Of a DNA stretch of 64,000 nt, positions 17,080 through 26,352 are shown in pieces. The position numbers and the translations under genes were made by a program. Origin of the DNA: Candidatus Brachythrix odensensis. Lineage in GTDB: Bacteria > Chloroflexota > Anaerolineae > J036 > Brachytrichaceae. The notes under the pieces were generated by a model that made no database searches, was not told the DNA's origin, and worked only from the letters and a program-made list of their open reading frames with translations. The stretch covers positions 62,001 through 126,000 of the forward strand of contig JADKDT010000026.1 in the NCBI GenBank assembly GCA_016714465.1, in the 5' to 3' direction. Position 1 is the first letter of the stretch. Every line of letters starts with the position of its first letter.

Positions 17080-17690
17080 TGGACCTTGAGACAGGCGCGG
17101 TCGCCGATCCGCCGGCAGTGGGGGGGGGGGGGGGGCGGGTCCGGCCTGCGCGCCGATGTGTTGCTCTGCGGCGTCGGGCGGGAGATGCCCACCAATTTGC
17201 CGAGCAGCCTCCGGCGGCGACGGTGGTCCACCTGCTGGGCGAAGGCACCGCGGGCGATTTTCACGAGGCCAGATCTGGGCCGGTGTAAGCCCGGGTGGTG
17301 GTGGTTGAGAACCTCCGGTCCCATGCGCAGGTGGGGGGGGGGGAGCGTTGACGGGCTGGACATGCGGCCAGTTATGGAGGGCCATGACTCGCCCGGTCCG
17401 GGGGCGGTTCGACCCTGCTCGAGGCGCGGGTGGTCCGCCTGACCCCGCACTCGTCCGACGACAACGACACGACCTATCGCTCGGTCGAGGAGAAGACGGC
17501 GTCAAGGCAGGATCCCCCGGCGTGCGGGCGAGCCTGATCGCGCGCGGGCGCTGAAGCGTTGGACATCGAGGAACGCGCGCTGATCGAGGTGGACGCCGCC
17601 CATCGCGCCGCCGAGGCCGCCCCGTATCCGCCCAATGCCTGGGCGCTGGGACCGGTGTTCGCTGGATCGGGGGATGGCCATGGCTGACAA
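17079..17690 (+). pseudogene. Wrecked 2-oxoacid dehydrogenase E1-alpha gene
   Basis: Fragments of a thiamine-diphosphate E1-alpha subunit can be read in shifting frames: GREMPT, VVHLLGEGTAGDFHEA (the ThDP-binding GDG-type motif), RVVVVENLRSHAQV, VDGLDM and VRLTPHSSDDNDTTYRSVEE, the usual C-terminal phosphorylation-loop region. The stretch is only about 600 nt where about 1 kb is expected, has many frame changes and contains two poly-G tracts (17120-17135, 17333-17343). It lies exactly where E1-alpha should be, before E1-beta. Real decay or a badly assembled region cannot be told apart from the sequence. Confidence 0.7.
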
Positions 17691-18663
17691 GACACTGATT
17701 GAGGGAATCCGCGAAGCGCTGGACGAGGAGATGGCCCGTGATCCGCGGGTGTTTGTCGTCGGCACGGATATCGGTCCGCGCGGCGGGGTGTTCCTCGCCA
17801 CCCAGGGCCTGTACGCCAAATATGGCCCGAAGCGGATCATTGACGCGCCGTTGGCCGAGTCGTCGATCGTCGGAATCGGGATCGGCGCGGCCATGCACGG
17901 CCTGCGCCCCGTGTGCGAGATTCAGTTTGCGGACTTCATTCATCCGGCCTACAACCAGATCGCCAACGAAGCCGCCCGGATGTATTACCGCACCGGCGGG
18001 CAGTATCCGGTCCCGATGGTGATTCGCGCGCCGTATGGCGGCGGGGTGGGCGGCGGGCTGTATCACTCGCAGTCGATTGAGGCCACCTTTGCTCACGTGC
18101 CTGGGATCAAGGTGGTGGTGCCATCGACGCCGGCGGATGCCAAGGGCTTGCTCAAGAGCGCGATCCGGGACGGCAATCCGGTGTTGTATCTCGAGCCCAA
18201 GAAGGGCTATCGGATGATCAAGGGTGAGATTCCCACGGGCGACTACACGACACCGATCGGGGTGGCCCGGGTCAGCCGGGCTGGCGCGGATCTGAGCATC
18301 TTCGCATACGGGATGATGCATCACTTCGCCCTGCAGGCGGCGATGGAGGCGGCTGCGTTGGGCATCGACGCCGAGGTGGTCGATCTGCGCTCGCTCAGCC
18401 CGCTGGACACGGAGGCCGTCCTCGCTTCGGTCCGCAAGACGGGCAAGGCCTTGATCGTCTACGAGGACAACAAGTTCGTCGGCTATGGGGCCGAGCTTGC
18501 GGCGCTGATTTCGGAGGAGGCGTTCCAGAGCCTGGATGCGCCGATCGTGCGGGTGGCTGGGCCCGATGCCCCCGCCGCGCCATACAGCCATCCGTTGCAG
18601 GACTACTTTATGGTGAATACGAAGACGATTCTGGCCGGGATACGGAAATTGGCAGCCTACTGA
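17674..18663 (+). CDS. 2-oxoacid dehydrogenase E1-beta subunit
   Basis: 329 residues from ATG 17674 (17680 is also possible), the normal length for the beta subunit of branched-chain or pyruvate-type E1. It has the transketolase pyrimidine domain (EGIREALDEEM, GTDIGPRGGVF, DAPLAESSIVGIGIGAAM, QFADFIHPAYNQI) and the C-terminal transketolase domain (VVDLRSLSPLDTEAV). It pairs with E1-alpha to decarboxylate a 2-oxoacid and pass the acyl group to E2. Its place next to an isobutyryl-CoA-type mutase favours branched-chain 2-oxoacids, so BkdA2-like (inference). A hairpin follows the stop. Confidence 0.9.
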   Translation: MAMADKTLIEGIREALDEEMARDPRVFVVGTDIGPRGGVFLATQGLYAKYGPKRIIDAPLAESSIVGIGIGAAMHGLRPVCEIQFADFIHPAYNQIANEAARMYYRTGGQYPVPMVIRAPYGGGVGGGLYHSQSIEATFAHVPGIKVVVPSTPADAKGLLKSAIRDGNPVLYLEPKKGYRMIKGEIPTGDYTTPIGVARVSRAGADLSIFAYGMMHHFALQAAMEAAALGIDAEVVDLRSLSPLDTEAVLASVRKTGKALIVYEDNKFVGYGAELAALISEEAFQSLDAPIVRVAGPDAPAAPYSHPLQDYFMVNTKTILAGIRKLAAY

Positions 18664-18668
18664 TTATG

Positions 18669-18711
18669 CTTGGGCGATCCTCCCCAGCTCCGCCGGGGAG
18701 GATCGCCCAAG
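18669..18711 (+). terminator. Hairpin between E1-beta and E2
   Basis: 17-bp perfect arms 18669-18685 and 18695-18711. No T-tract, so it may be a processing or attenuation hairpin inside the operon. Confidence 0.5.
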
Positions 18712-18727
18712 AAAACTAACGAATGAG

Positions 18728-20003
18728 ATGACAACAACCGTCCGCATGCCCAAGCTCGGCGAGAGCGTGGTTGAAGGCAAGATCGGCCGCTGGCTGAAGC
18801 AGGTCGGCGATGCTGTGCGCGAGTTCGAGCCCTTGCTCGAGGTCGAGACCGACAAGGTCACCACCGAGGTCACTGCGACGGTGGCGGGGACGCTGCTGCA
18901 GGTGCTGCACGCCGATGGCGCGGTCGTGGCCGTTGATACCCCGATCGCGGTGATCGGCCCGGCCGGGGCGGAGATTGCCCAGGCCCCGGCGCCTGCTGAA
19001 ACCCATTCGCGAACCGTAGAGACAGTCCAGTCCCGCAGCCCGCTTGCCGCGCGCGCGACCGGGCAGAGTTGGGTCTCGCCTGTTGTCGGGCGGATGGCGG
19101 CCGAGCACGGGATCGATGTCGCGACCGTCGTCGGCACGGGCGAGGGCGGACGGGTGACCAAGAAGGACGTCCTGGCGTTTATTGAGACCCGCGGAGTTGC
19201 CCCCGCGCCGGTTGAGCTCGCGGCCTGGGAGCAGCCCGGCACCGGCGAATTGTTCCGCCCGAGCGAAGAGCAGCCCGGCACGCCGGTGACCGCAGCGCCA
19301 GACGTGAGCCAGACCGCCGGCGAGACGATCCCGCTGAGCGCCATGCGCCGCGCGATCGCCGAGCACATGCTGCGCAGCGTCAGCACCAGTCCGCACGTCA
19401 CGACCGTCTTCGACGTCGATCTGAGCCGGGTGGCGGCCCATCGGCAGGCGAATAAGGCGGTCTTTGAGCGGGACGGGCCAACCTGACCTACACGCCGTAT
19501 TTCGTCGCGCCATTGTGGCCGGGCTGAAGAAGCACCCTTCCGTCAACGCGAGTTGGGCGGATAACGCGGTGCGCCTCCACAAAGCAGTGAATGTCGGCGT
19601 CGCAGTGGCTCTGGGCGAGGATGGCCTGATCGTCCCCGTGATCCGGAATGCGGACGCGCTGAATCTGCTCGGCCTGGCCCGGGCGATCAACGATCTGGGC
19701 GAGCGCGCCCGGCGCCGCCAGCTCAAACCGGACGAGACTCAGGGTGGCACGTTTACGTTAACCAATCACGGCGCATCCGGCAGCCTGTTTGCCACCCCGA
19801 TCATCAACCAGCCCCAGTGCGCGATCCTGGCGGCGGGAAAAATCGAGAAGCGGGTAGTCGTCGTCACGCGCGACGGGGTCGATAGCATCGCCATCAAGAC
19901 CATGTGCTTTATCGGTCTGACCTTTGACCATCGCATGCTGGATGGCGCCGGCGCGGACGCGTTTATGAGCACGGTCAAGGCGGCCCTGGAGGGTTGGGCC
20001 TGA
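18728..20003 (+). CDS. Dihydrolipoyl acyltransferase E2 (two frameshifts)
   Basis: Lipoyl domain at 1-80 with Lys43 in ETDKVT as the lipoylation site, then a linker, a peripheral subunit-binding domain (SPVVGRMAAEHGIDVATVVG), another linker and the catalytic domain ending with TFDHRMLDGAGAD, which supplies the HxxxDG active site. The first frame ends at 19486. Adding one G at 19475-19477 and one near 19509 restores NLTYTPYFVAAIVAGLKKHP and joins it to the frame that runs to 20003. The repaired length of about 425 residues is normal. It would transfer the acyl group to CoA in the branched-chain 2-oxoacid complex. No E3 gene lies nearby. Confidence 0.85.
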
Positions 20004-20016
20004 GCGGCTGTGTGTT

Positions 20017-21033
20017 ATGGCGACCAAGTCGAGCCGTTCCCTGCCGCTGCGCGCCGGCGATGACATCGCCATCCGGGCCCTGCACACTAACCGCGCGCTG
20101 TATCGCTGGCGGCGGGCTATCGTCGAGGAGATTCGGGCTGACCGGGTCGTGACCTATGCCGGTGTGGGGGCGGCCATCCTGTCGCCGACCTATGGCCGGG
20201 TCGTGTCGCGCGACCATGTGCGCAGCGTGTTTTTTCTCGACCGGCCGTATGCGGTTTTCGAGTTTCATCACTCCGGCGGCCGGCCGTCGCCGCAAATCTA
20301 CATCAACATCAATGCGCCGGCCGAAGTCACCGAGGCGGGGATCACCTATGTCGATCACGAACTGGACGTGGCCAAGGACCCCGGCCGCCCGGCGCTCATC
20401 GTTGACGAGGATGAGTTTGTCGAGGCGATCGTGCGCTACGGTTACAACGCGGCCTTCCAAGCCAGTGTGCGGGCGGCGGCGGAGGAAGGCATGCGGGTCG
20501 CCGAGGCCTGGAAGGCCGGCCCGCTCCGGCACGATCTGCGGGTGGCCCGGGCGGGCGATGTGTTGCGCGTGCGGGCGCTTAAGCACGATGGCCGTCCCTA
20601 TCGATGGTGGCGGACCCGGATCGAGGACATCACCGACGCCCACCTGGTGACGATGTCGTCGATCGGCCAGCTCGTTCGCACCCCGCGCGGGGCATGGCGA
20701 AACACCCTGAATGTGCGGTCCCACTACTGGTTCGAGCGGCCCTTTTCGTTGCTGGAGTGTTATGACGCGGCCGGGCAATTGCGGGAAATCTACGTCAATG
20801 TCGCAACGCCGGCCCGCCTGAGGGCTGGCACGCTTGAGTATGTGGATTATGAGTTGGACGTGTCGAAGCTGACCGGCGAGCCCGCCCGCATCGTAGATGA
20901 GGACGAATTCGATGCCGCGGTCCGCAAGCGCCGCTACTCGGCCGAAACCCAGCGCTGGGCGCGCGCCGCGGCCCGCGAGGCCCTGTCCCTGGCGGAGACC
21001 TGGGAGCCGCGCGGCTGGTACGACGAGCCCTGA
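20017..21033 (+). CDS. Tandem DUF402 protein
   Basis: 338 residues made of two copies of a DUF402-like domain (about 8-165 and 170-330). Each has R-A-L/V-K-H-x-G-R-P-Y-R-W, a strand with IYVN or IYIN, and the signature YVDHELDVAK or YVDYELDVSK followed by (I/V)VDEDEFD. Known single-domain members (Ntdp, FomD) are metal-dependent nucleotide phosphatases using acidic residues of this kind, so a phosphohydrolase role is possible. The duplication is unusual. It starts 13 nt after the E2 stop and may be the last gene of that operon. A palindromic repeat follows. Confidence 0.78.
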   Translation: MATKSSRSLPLRAGDDIAIRALHTNRALYRWRRAIVEEIRADRVVTYAGVGAAILSPTYGRVVSRDHVRSVFFLDRPYAVFEFHHSGGRPSPQIYININAPAEVTEAGITYVDHELDVAKDPGRPALIVDEDEFVEAIVRYGYNAAFQASVRAAAEEGMRVAEAWKAGPLRHDLRVARAGDVLRVRALKHDGRPYRWWRTRIEDITDAHLVTMSSIGQLVRTPRGAWRNTLNVRSHYWFERPFSLLECYDAAGQLREIYVNVATPARLRAGTLEYVDYELDVSKLTGEPARIVDEDEFDAAVRKRRYSAETQRWARAAAREALSLAETWEPRGWYDEP

Positions 21034-21041
21034 GTTTTCAG

Positions 21042-21088
21042 AATCGATATCCCCACCCCGGCGTACGCCGGGGTGGGGGATATCGATT
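21042..21088. repeat. Palindromic repeat after the DUF402 gene
   Basis: Arms 21042-21063 and 21067-21088 around the GGCGTACGCC core; sits between convergent genes and may terminate both. Confidence 0.7.
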
Positions 21089-21104
21089 ATGAAAAGACAC
21101 CCAG

Positions 21105-22070
21105 TCATGGCAGTGATGCCGCCAGCGCCCGGCGCAGATGATCCATGGAGGTATTGCCACCGGAGAGGACCAGGCCGATCTTCTTGCCTGCGAGTTGATC
21201 GCGCATCTGCCAGGCGGCCGCGAGGGGGGCGGCCCCGGCGCCTTCGGCCAGGGTATGGGCGCGCTCGGCGTACCACACCATCGCCTTGAGGATGACCTCA
21301 TCGTCGACCAGCACAAAGTCGTCGAGCAGCGCTTGCAGAATGGCCTGCGGCAGTGAGAAGGCCGCGCCGGTGGCGAGCCCTTCGGCAAAGGTGCGGTCGG
21401 GCATCTCGACCGGTTTGCGCTGGCGCCAGGATTCGTAAGCCGATGGCGAGGCTGAGGCCTGCACGCCGATGACTTTGATCTTCGGGTTGATGGCTTTGGC
21501 CGCAATGCAGGTCCCGGCCGCGCCGCTCCCGCCGCCGATCGGGACGAAGATGACGTCCAGACCGGGTTCGTCCTCAAGCATCTCCAGTCCTTCGGTGCCA
21601 ACGCCGGCGATGAGGAGCGGCTCGTTGCCGGAGTGGATGTAGCGATAGCCGTGCTCGGCGGCGAGGCGTTCGCAGTTGCGGCGGGCGTCGTCGAATTTTG
21701 CCCCGCCCACGATGAGTTCCGCTCCCAGCCCGCGCATGGCCGCCATCTTGCCGGGGTTGGCGCCCTCGGGCACGCAGATCCGAGCGGTCACCCCGAACAG
21801 GCGGGCGGCGAAGGCGATCGATTGGCCGTGGTTGCCGGTCGAGGCCGAGATCACGCCGCGGGCGCGCTCGTCGGCGCTGAGCTGCGAGACCAGGTTGACC
21901 CCGCCGCGGACCTTGAACGCGCACACCGGCTGGTGATTCTCGTGCTTGACATAGACCGCTGTGCCAACAAGGTCATCGAGGGCGGCGTAATGGTGCAGCG
22001 GCGTGCGCTTGAGATACGGGGCGATCTGGCGTTTGGCGAGCAGGACGTCCTGGAAGGTGGGCGTGTTCAT
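21105..22070 (-). CDS. Threonine/serine dehydratase (PLP fold type II)
   Basis: 321 residues from the ATG at 22070; an upstream in-frame start adds 48 residues of non-conserved sequence. The PLP Lys is in CAFKVRGG, the phosphate loop is PIGGGSGAAGT, and STGNHGQSIAF is the substrate Asn loop. There is no C-terminal ACT domain, so it is the catabolic or short biosynthetic form, converting threonine to 2-oxobutyrate or serine to pyruvate. Related racemases share the fold, so the exact reaction is uncertain. 2-Oxobutyrate could feed the 2-oxoacid complex nearby (inference). Confidence 0.87.
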   Translation of the reverse strand: MNTPTFQDVLLAKRQIAPYLKRTPLHHYAALDDLVGTAVYVKHENHQPVCAFKVRGGVNLVSQLSADERARGVISASTGNHGQSIAFAARLFGVTARICVPEGANPGKMAAMRGLGAELIVGGAKFDDARRNCERLAAEHGYRYIHSGNEPLLIAGVGTEGLEMLEDEPGLDVIFVPIGGGSGAAGTCIAAKAINPKIKVIGVQASASPSAYESWRQRKPVEMPDRTFAEGLATGAAFSLPQAILQALLDDFVLVDDEVILKAMVWYAERAHTLAEGAGAAPLAAAWQMRDQLAGKKIGLVLSGGNTSMDHLRRALAASLP

Positions 22071-22263
22071 GGGGCCAATACTCGCACGAAACGCGCCATT
22101 TGGCGAGGGCGTAGGACATGATTGCCATGGCTCCTGCAATCCGCTATAGACGGGCGACAAAAGGTGGGCGAGACCCGCACAAGAGATTCTGTCAAGGGAC
22201 TTTGAAAGAGCCATGGCAACAGCCTGGGCAGCACCCTTGGGCGGATTCGGTGCACATGACAGG

Positions 22264-24169
22264 TCAACGCGCCACCGGGAGCACCTGACAGGTCCCCAGC
22301 TCCACTGTCTCCCGCCCGTCGGTGGTCTTCAAGCGTTGCCCGTTCGTCGGGTCATACAGCCCCAGCACGATCCGGACCGTCCCGGTGAAGTCCGCCGGCA
22401 GGGCCAGGCCATGATGGTCAAGCACGTCCGCGCCCGCGGGCAGCGAGACCATCGGGCGCAGGTCGTTGAGCGGCATGGCGTCGTGCTGGGCGAGCAGCCG
22501 GCCGTCGGCGGCCAGGGCATGCACGAAGATCTTGGCATTCGTCTTGATCGGCGCATTCGCCCGCCAGATCAATGCGACCGGGATGACCTCGCCGGCTCGA
22601 ACGGCTTCAACCGTTTGTGCCTGGCGCAGCTCGAAATCTTCCCAGCGCGCGCCGGCCCCGCTGACGTTCACCAACGGTCTTTGGGCCACGCCATACAGCC
22701 CGTAGAAGACCTCCTCCTCGCCCCACTCGGAGAAGGCCGGATAGTAGGTTGAATCCATCCAGCCGCGCAGGTCGCCGTTCTTCCCGGCCAGCCCGCGATA
22801 CAGGACCAGCCACAGCCGATTCCGTGTCTTTGCTGCGTCCGTAATGCGCGCCTCCCACAGCGCGCGCGGCTCGACGACTGGATCCCAGCTCAGGGCATAT
22901 GACCAGGCCGGCATCGCCGGCGTCCGATCGAGGGCATAGAAGCCGGCCGGGCTGAGCACATTGAAAATCGCCAGGTCGCCCGCCCGGCCTTGCGGAGCAA
23001 GGTGCTGGGCATAGGTGTTGGGGTTGTAGGGGTCGAAGACCTCGAGCGTCTTGGCCGGGACCAGAAGCGCGCTGGTCGGAGCATACAGGGCAAGCAGGGC
23101 GACAACGCCAATCACGGCGACACCCCGCGCGCGCCGGGCCAGCGCGTCGACCGCCCAGGCCAGGCCGAGGGCCAGAAATGGGGCGGCCCCGATCAGCATC
23201 CGGGCGTTGAAGGCCCAGTTGCGCGCGGCGGCGGCCACCCCAAGCAGGGTGGCGGCAAGCGCCAGGATTGGCAGCCACAGCGCCCGCCGGCGTTGCAAGC
23301 AGCGCACCCAACCCAAGCACAAGCCCATGCGCCGCCACGCCCAGCCAGCCCACTCCCTGCGACATGCTCAGGCCGATCAGCCCGTTCTCGACAAAGTAGC
23401 CGACGCTGAACTGCTGCCCGATGTTGGTCGCGCCCTCCGCTGCCGCTCGCCCGAGCAACTGCGGCACGGCGTATAGCGCCCAAGGCAGGTACAGCCCGAT
23501 TGCGATGGCCGTCCAGACGAGCAGTCGCCGCCGCTGCGGGCCGGATGCCCGGGCGAGGGCGTAGACGCCCAGCGCGGCCAGGGGCCAGACCGCGTGATAG
23601 AGGGTCAGCATCGCCCCGAGCGCGCCGAGCACGAAAGCGACCCCAGCCCGGCGCACGCCGGGACGGGGGATATCGCCTCGGTTGTCGGTTCTGTTGGTGG
23701 AGCTCAAGGCGCCCCAGGCCGCCAGGAGCAGAAAAGCCGGGGCCACGGCATACATGCGCGCCACCGCGCTGTAGTAGACCGCCAGGGGCAGCCAGGCCAT
23801 CGCGCCGGCGGCCAGCAGGGGCAGCGCGCCGCGCCGGCCCGTCCAGGCGATCGCGACAACATAGGTCAGCGGGACGCACAGCAGGCTGGCCAACACGCCC
23901 AGGAATCGGAGCGCGAACAGATTCTGGCCGACGATGGCCTGCCACGCCCCGAGCGCCAGGTAATATAGCGGCGGGTGGACGTCTGCGGCCGTGATGCGCA
24001 GCAGCTCGCCAATGGGCAGCGAGGCATGGGCAATCGACCAGCCCTCATCCCAGCGCGGCGGAACCGCGGCAAGCTCCATCATTCGGGCGGCGAAGGCGGC
24101 CACGACGATGAGGGCGAGGGCGAGAGCCGGGCGGAACGCCCGAGCGGCGGCGGACGACATTCCGCCCAT
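22264..24169 (-). CDS. GT39-type membrane glycosyltransferase (frameshifted, carries a repeat insertion)
   Basis: The N-terminal half has a membrane segment, the catalytic-loop signature WDEGWSIAH, and DVHPPLYYLALG, as in PMT/ArnT-like transferases using polyprenyl-phosphate sugars. About nine or ten more membrane segments follow, then a soluble C-terminal domain of about 200 residues. The frame changes near plus 23290 (LGALLAT in one frame, RRALWLPILAL in the next). At 23641-23672 a copy of the dispersed GC palindrome is inserted in frame, adding GDIPRPGVRRAG between two membrane segments. The start may be 24169 or 24160. Confidence 0.8.
23641..23672. repeat. Palindromic repeat inside the GT39 gene
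   Basis: Carries the CCCGGCGCACGCCGGG core and GATATC arm of the intergenic family, read through in frame. Confidence 0.65.
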
Positions 24170-24188
24170 GGTACTCGCGGCCGCGTTC

Positions 24189-24194
24189 TATAAT
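24189..24194 (+). promoter_or_regulatory. -10 box upstream of SOD
   Basis: A perfect TATAAT about 100 nt before the SOD start; no convincing -35. Confidence 0.35.
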
Positions 24195-24292
24195 GACTCA
24201 CTTAACATTCAGGCGCACAATCACGACTCAGGTACACCATCTGGCGCGGCCCGCTCGTTCGGCGAGCGATCGCGCCCCCAAGGAGACAACGC

Positions 24293-24898
24293 ATGGCATT
24301 TGAACTACCCCCCCTTCCGTACGCTTTCAACGCGCTCGAGCCGCACATCGACGCGATGACGATGGAAATCCATCATGATCGACATCACAAGGCCTATGTC
24401 GATAACCTGAACAACGCGCTCAAGGAGCACACCGCGCTGCAGGCGATGACGATCGAGCAGCTCATGATGAAGATCGGCGAGGTCCCGGAGAGCATCCGCA
24501 ACGCGGTCCGCAACAACGGCGGCGGGCACTTCAACCACAGCATGTTCTGGACCCAGATGAAGGCCGGCGGCAGCGCGCTAAGCGGCCCGCTCAAGGACGC
24601 CATGATGGCGACCTTTGGCACCGTAGAGGCCTTCCGCGAGCAGTTTGTCAAGGCCGGTCTCGGCCGCTTTGGCTCGGGCTGGGCGTGGCTGGTGGTTGGG
24701 AAGGATGGCAAGCTGGCCATCACTTCTTCCCCGAATCAGGACAACCCGGTCATGGACGGCATTCGGCCGCTCCTCGGCGTCGATGTGTGGGAGCATGCCT
24801 ACTATCTGAAGTACCAGAACAAGCGCCAGGCCTACATCGAGGCGTGGTTCAACCTGGTGAACTGGGACGACGTTGAAGCCCGCTACGCGGCGAAGTAG
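24293..24898 (+). CDS. sodA: Superoxide dismutase, Mn-type residues
   Basis: 201 residues, complete. Metal ligands are His27 (EIHHDRHH), His82 (NHSMFW), Asp164 and His168 (DVWEHAYY). Gly replaces the Fe-type Gln before the second His (NNGGGHFNH), and a Gln appears in SSPNQDNP, the pattern of Mn enzymes. It removes superoxide in the cytoplasm, since there is no signal peptide. AAGGAG 8 nt before the ATG gives a classical ribosome site. A superoxide dismutase indicates at least exposure to oxygen. Confidence 0.95.
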   Translation: MAFELPPLPYAFNALEPHIDAMTMEIHHDRHHKAYVDNLNNALKEHTALQAMTIEQLMMKIGEVPESIRNAVRNNGGGHFNHSMFWTQMKAGGSALSGPLKDAMMATFGTVEAFREQFVKAGLGRFGSGWAWLVVGKDGKLAITSSPNQDNPVMDGIRPLLGVDVWEHAYYLKYQNKRQAYIEAWFNLVNWDDVEARYAAK

Positions 24899-25076
24899 AT
24901 CGGCCCGGCGCGGGAAGTACCGTCTGGGACGTGACAGCAAGCCTAGACAGGCGACCCGCTTTCGGGTATAACTTGCGGCGTTAACGCGTGTAAACTCAGG
25001 TGTTGGAAAGGCCTTAACGCTATCAGAAACACGGGATTCAGCCGATGAGGTTGGAACCGACCAAGGAGATTCATCA

Positions 25077-25442
25077 ATGGCTCACGTAATCACCAGTCTA
25101 TGCCTGCGCGATTCCGCTTGCGTCGACGTGTGCCCGGTCGAATGCATCGTGGGTGGCAAGCCCGAGGCGCAGTGGCCGTGGTTCTACATCGACCCGGCGA
25201 CCTGCATCGATTGCGGCGCATGCGTCCCGGAATGCCCGTTCGAGGCGATCTTCCCCGAAGACGAGGTCCCGACGGCTTATGCGATGAAGCCCGCCCAGAA
25301 GTTCGTCGTGCACGGCGATGACGGCGCGCAGACCTACACCGCCGAGGGCGGCGAGGTTTATGACTTCACGGGCGACACCGCCTGGAATGCCGCGTTCTAC
25401 GCCGAGGGCACGGGCCCGGGCTACGGCGCGAAGAACATGTAG
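25077..25442 (+). CDS. 7Fe/8Fe ferredoxin (FdxA-like)
   Basis: 121 residues. The first cluster region is Cys9, Cys15, Cys19 and Cys23 (CLRDSACVDVCPVEC), as in 7Fe ferredoxins with one [3Fe-4S]. The second is CIDCGACVPECP for a [4Fe-4S]. A 50-residue acidic C-terminal tail is longer than in simple bacterial ferredoxins and resembles the FdxA type. It acts as a cytoplasmic electron carrier; the partner is unknown. AAGGAG precedes the ATG. A strong terminator with a T-rich tail follows. Confidence 0.9.
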   Translation: MAHVITSLCLRDSACVDVCPVECIVGGKPEAQWPWFYIDPATCIDCGACVPECPFEAIFPEDEVPTAYAMKPAQKFVVHGDDGAQTYTAEGGEVYDFTGDTAWNAAFYAEGTGPGYGAKNM

Positions 25443-25465
25443 CGCTTCCAACACCTGAATAGGAC

Positions 25466-25507
25466 AGCGCGCCCCGCGGATTTGCTCCGCGGGGCGCGCT
25501 TTGTTTG
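25466..25507 (+). terminator. Intrinsic terminator of the ferredoxin gene
   Basis: 15-bp perfect stem 25466-25480 with 25486-25500, followed by TTTGTTTG. The best canonical terminator on this strand. Confidence 0.8.
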
Positions 25508-25515
25508 TGGGTTTG

Positions 25516-25572
25516 CTCAGAAGCGGCATCCCCCGGCTCTGCGTTGCCGAGCCGGGGGATGCCGCTTCTGAG
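25516..25572. repeat. 23-bp perfect inverted repeat upstream of phoU
   Basis: Arms 25516-25538 and 25550-25572; immediately followed by the phoU -10 region. Confidence 0.7.
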
Positions 25573-25590
25573 GGTGGCTGCGCATCGCGC

Positions 25591-25596
25591 TATCAT
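25591..25596 (+). promoter_or_regulatory. -10 box of phoU (leaderless type)
   Basis: TATCAT ending 7 nt before the ATG at 25604; no Shine-Dalgarno sequence. Confidence 0.45.
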
Positions 25597-25603
25597 CGGC
25601 CCC

Positions 25604-26293
25604 ATGCGACCGCATTTGGATCAAGAGCTTCAGGCGATTCGGGCCAGCATTCTCGAGCTTGGCGCGCGGGTGAGCGGCGCCACCGGCCAGGCCACCCACG
25701 CCCTGCTCAACCGCGACCTGGACGAGGCGCGCGAGGTCAAGCGCGAGGATCAGACCTCGGATGCCCTGCGCTACGCGATCGAGAACGCCTGCGTGGTGAC
25801 GATGGCCACCCAGCAGCCCATGGCGCGCGATCTGCGCGCGTTGCTGGGGGCGGCATTCATCGCGGTGGAATTGGAGCGTTGCGGCGACTACGCCAAGGGA
25901 GTTGCCAAAGCCGCCCGGCGGATCGTCCGCGTCGCGCCCGCGCCCGACTCGGAGTTCAATCTGGCCCAGATGGCGGAGATGGCCCGGAACATGCTCGATC
26001 GGAGCGTTTCGGCCTTCGCCGCCAGCGATCCAGACGCGGCGAAAACGGTGATGTCCGAAGATGATTTGCTCGACGTGTACTACGACGCGTTGCTCAAGGC
26101 CGTCGTCGCCCGCATGTCGGCTGATCCCGCTTTTGCCGACCATGGCATCTGGCTGCTCCACGCCGGGCATTGCCTGGAGCGGATCGGGGATCGGGCGACC
26201 AATATCGCCGAGCGGGTGGTTTTTATCGCCACCGGGGCGTTAACGGGCGACACCAACACCCATTCGGTCGAGCGCGGGCGCTCCTTGCATTGA
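25604..26293 (+). CDS. phoU: PhoU-family phosphate regulator
   Basis: 229 residues from ATG 25604; an upstream in-frame start lies in the repeat. Two three-helix PhoU repeats each carry the metal-binding E-x-x-x-D signature (VELERCGDYAKGVAKA and CLERIGDRATNIAERV). PhoU damps phosphate uptake and signalling through PstSCAB and a PhoR-type kinase. No pst genes are in the window, so this is a stand-alone copy. Cytoplasmic and helical. A hairpin follows the stop. Confidence 0.92.
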   Translation: MRPHLDQELQAIRASILELGARVSGATGQATHALLNRDLDEAREVKREDQTSDALRYAIENACVVTMATQQPMARDLRALLGAAFIAVELERCGDYAKGVAKAARRIVRVAPAPDSEFNLAQMAEMARNMLDRSVSAFAASDPDAAKTVMSEDDLLDVYYDALLKAVVARMSADPAFADHGIWLLHAGHCLERIGDRATNIAERVVFIATGALTGDTNTHSVERGRSLH

Positions 26294-26296
26294 AAT

Positions 26297-26335
26297 CCCG
26301 GAAACACACCCGGCGAAGCCGGGTTGTGTTTCCGG
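26297..26335. terminator. Hairpin between phoU and ftsK
   Basis: 18-bp arms 26297-26314 and 26318-26335 between convergent genes. Confidence 0.55.
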
Positions 26336-26352
26336 CAGGTTATTGCTGAAAG

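Noticed and set aside
17120..17135. G-quadruplex regulatory element
   Set aside because: Sixteen G bases inside a damaged gene are more simply explained by a sequencing or assembly artefact.
15706..18591. 961-codon open frame on the minus strand
   Set aside because: Antisense to the well-supported B12 subunit, MeaB-like and E1-beta genes; composition is typical of a high-GC shadow frame.
19975..21276. 433-codon minus-strand frame opposite the DUF402 gene
   Set aside because: Contains translations of the palindromic repeat and no domain; the plus-strand DUF402 gene explains the open frame.
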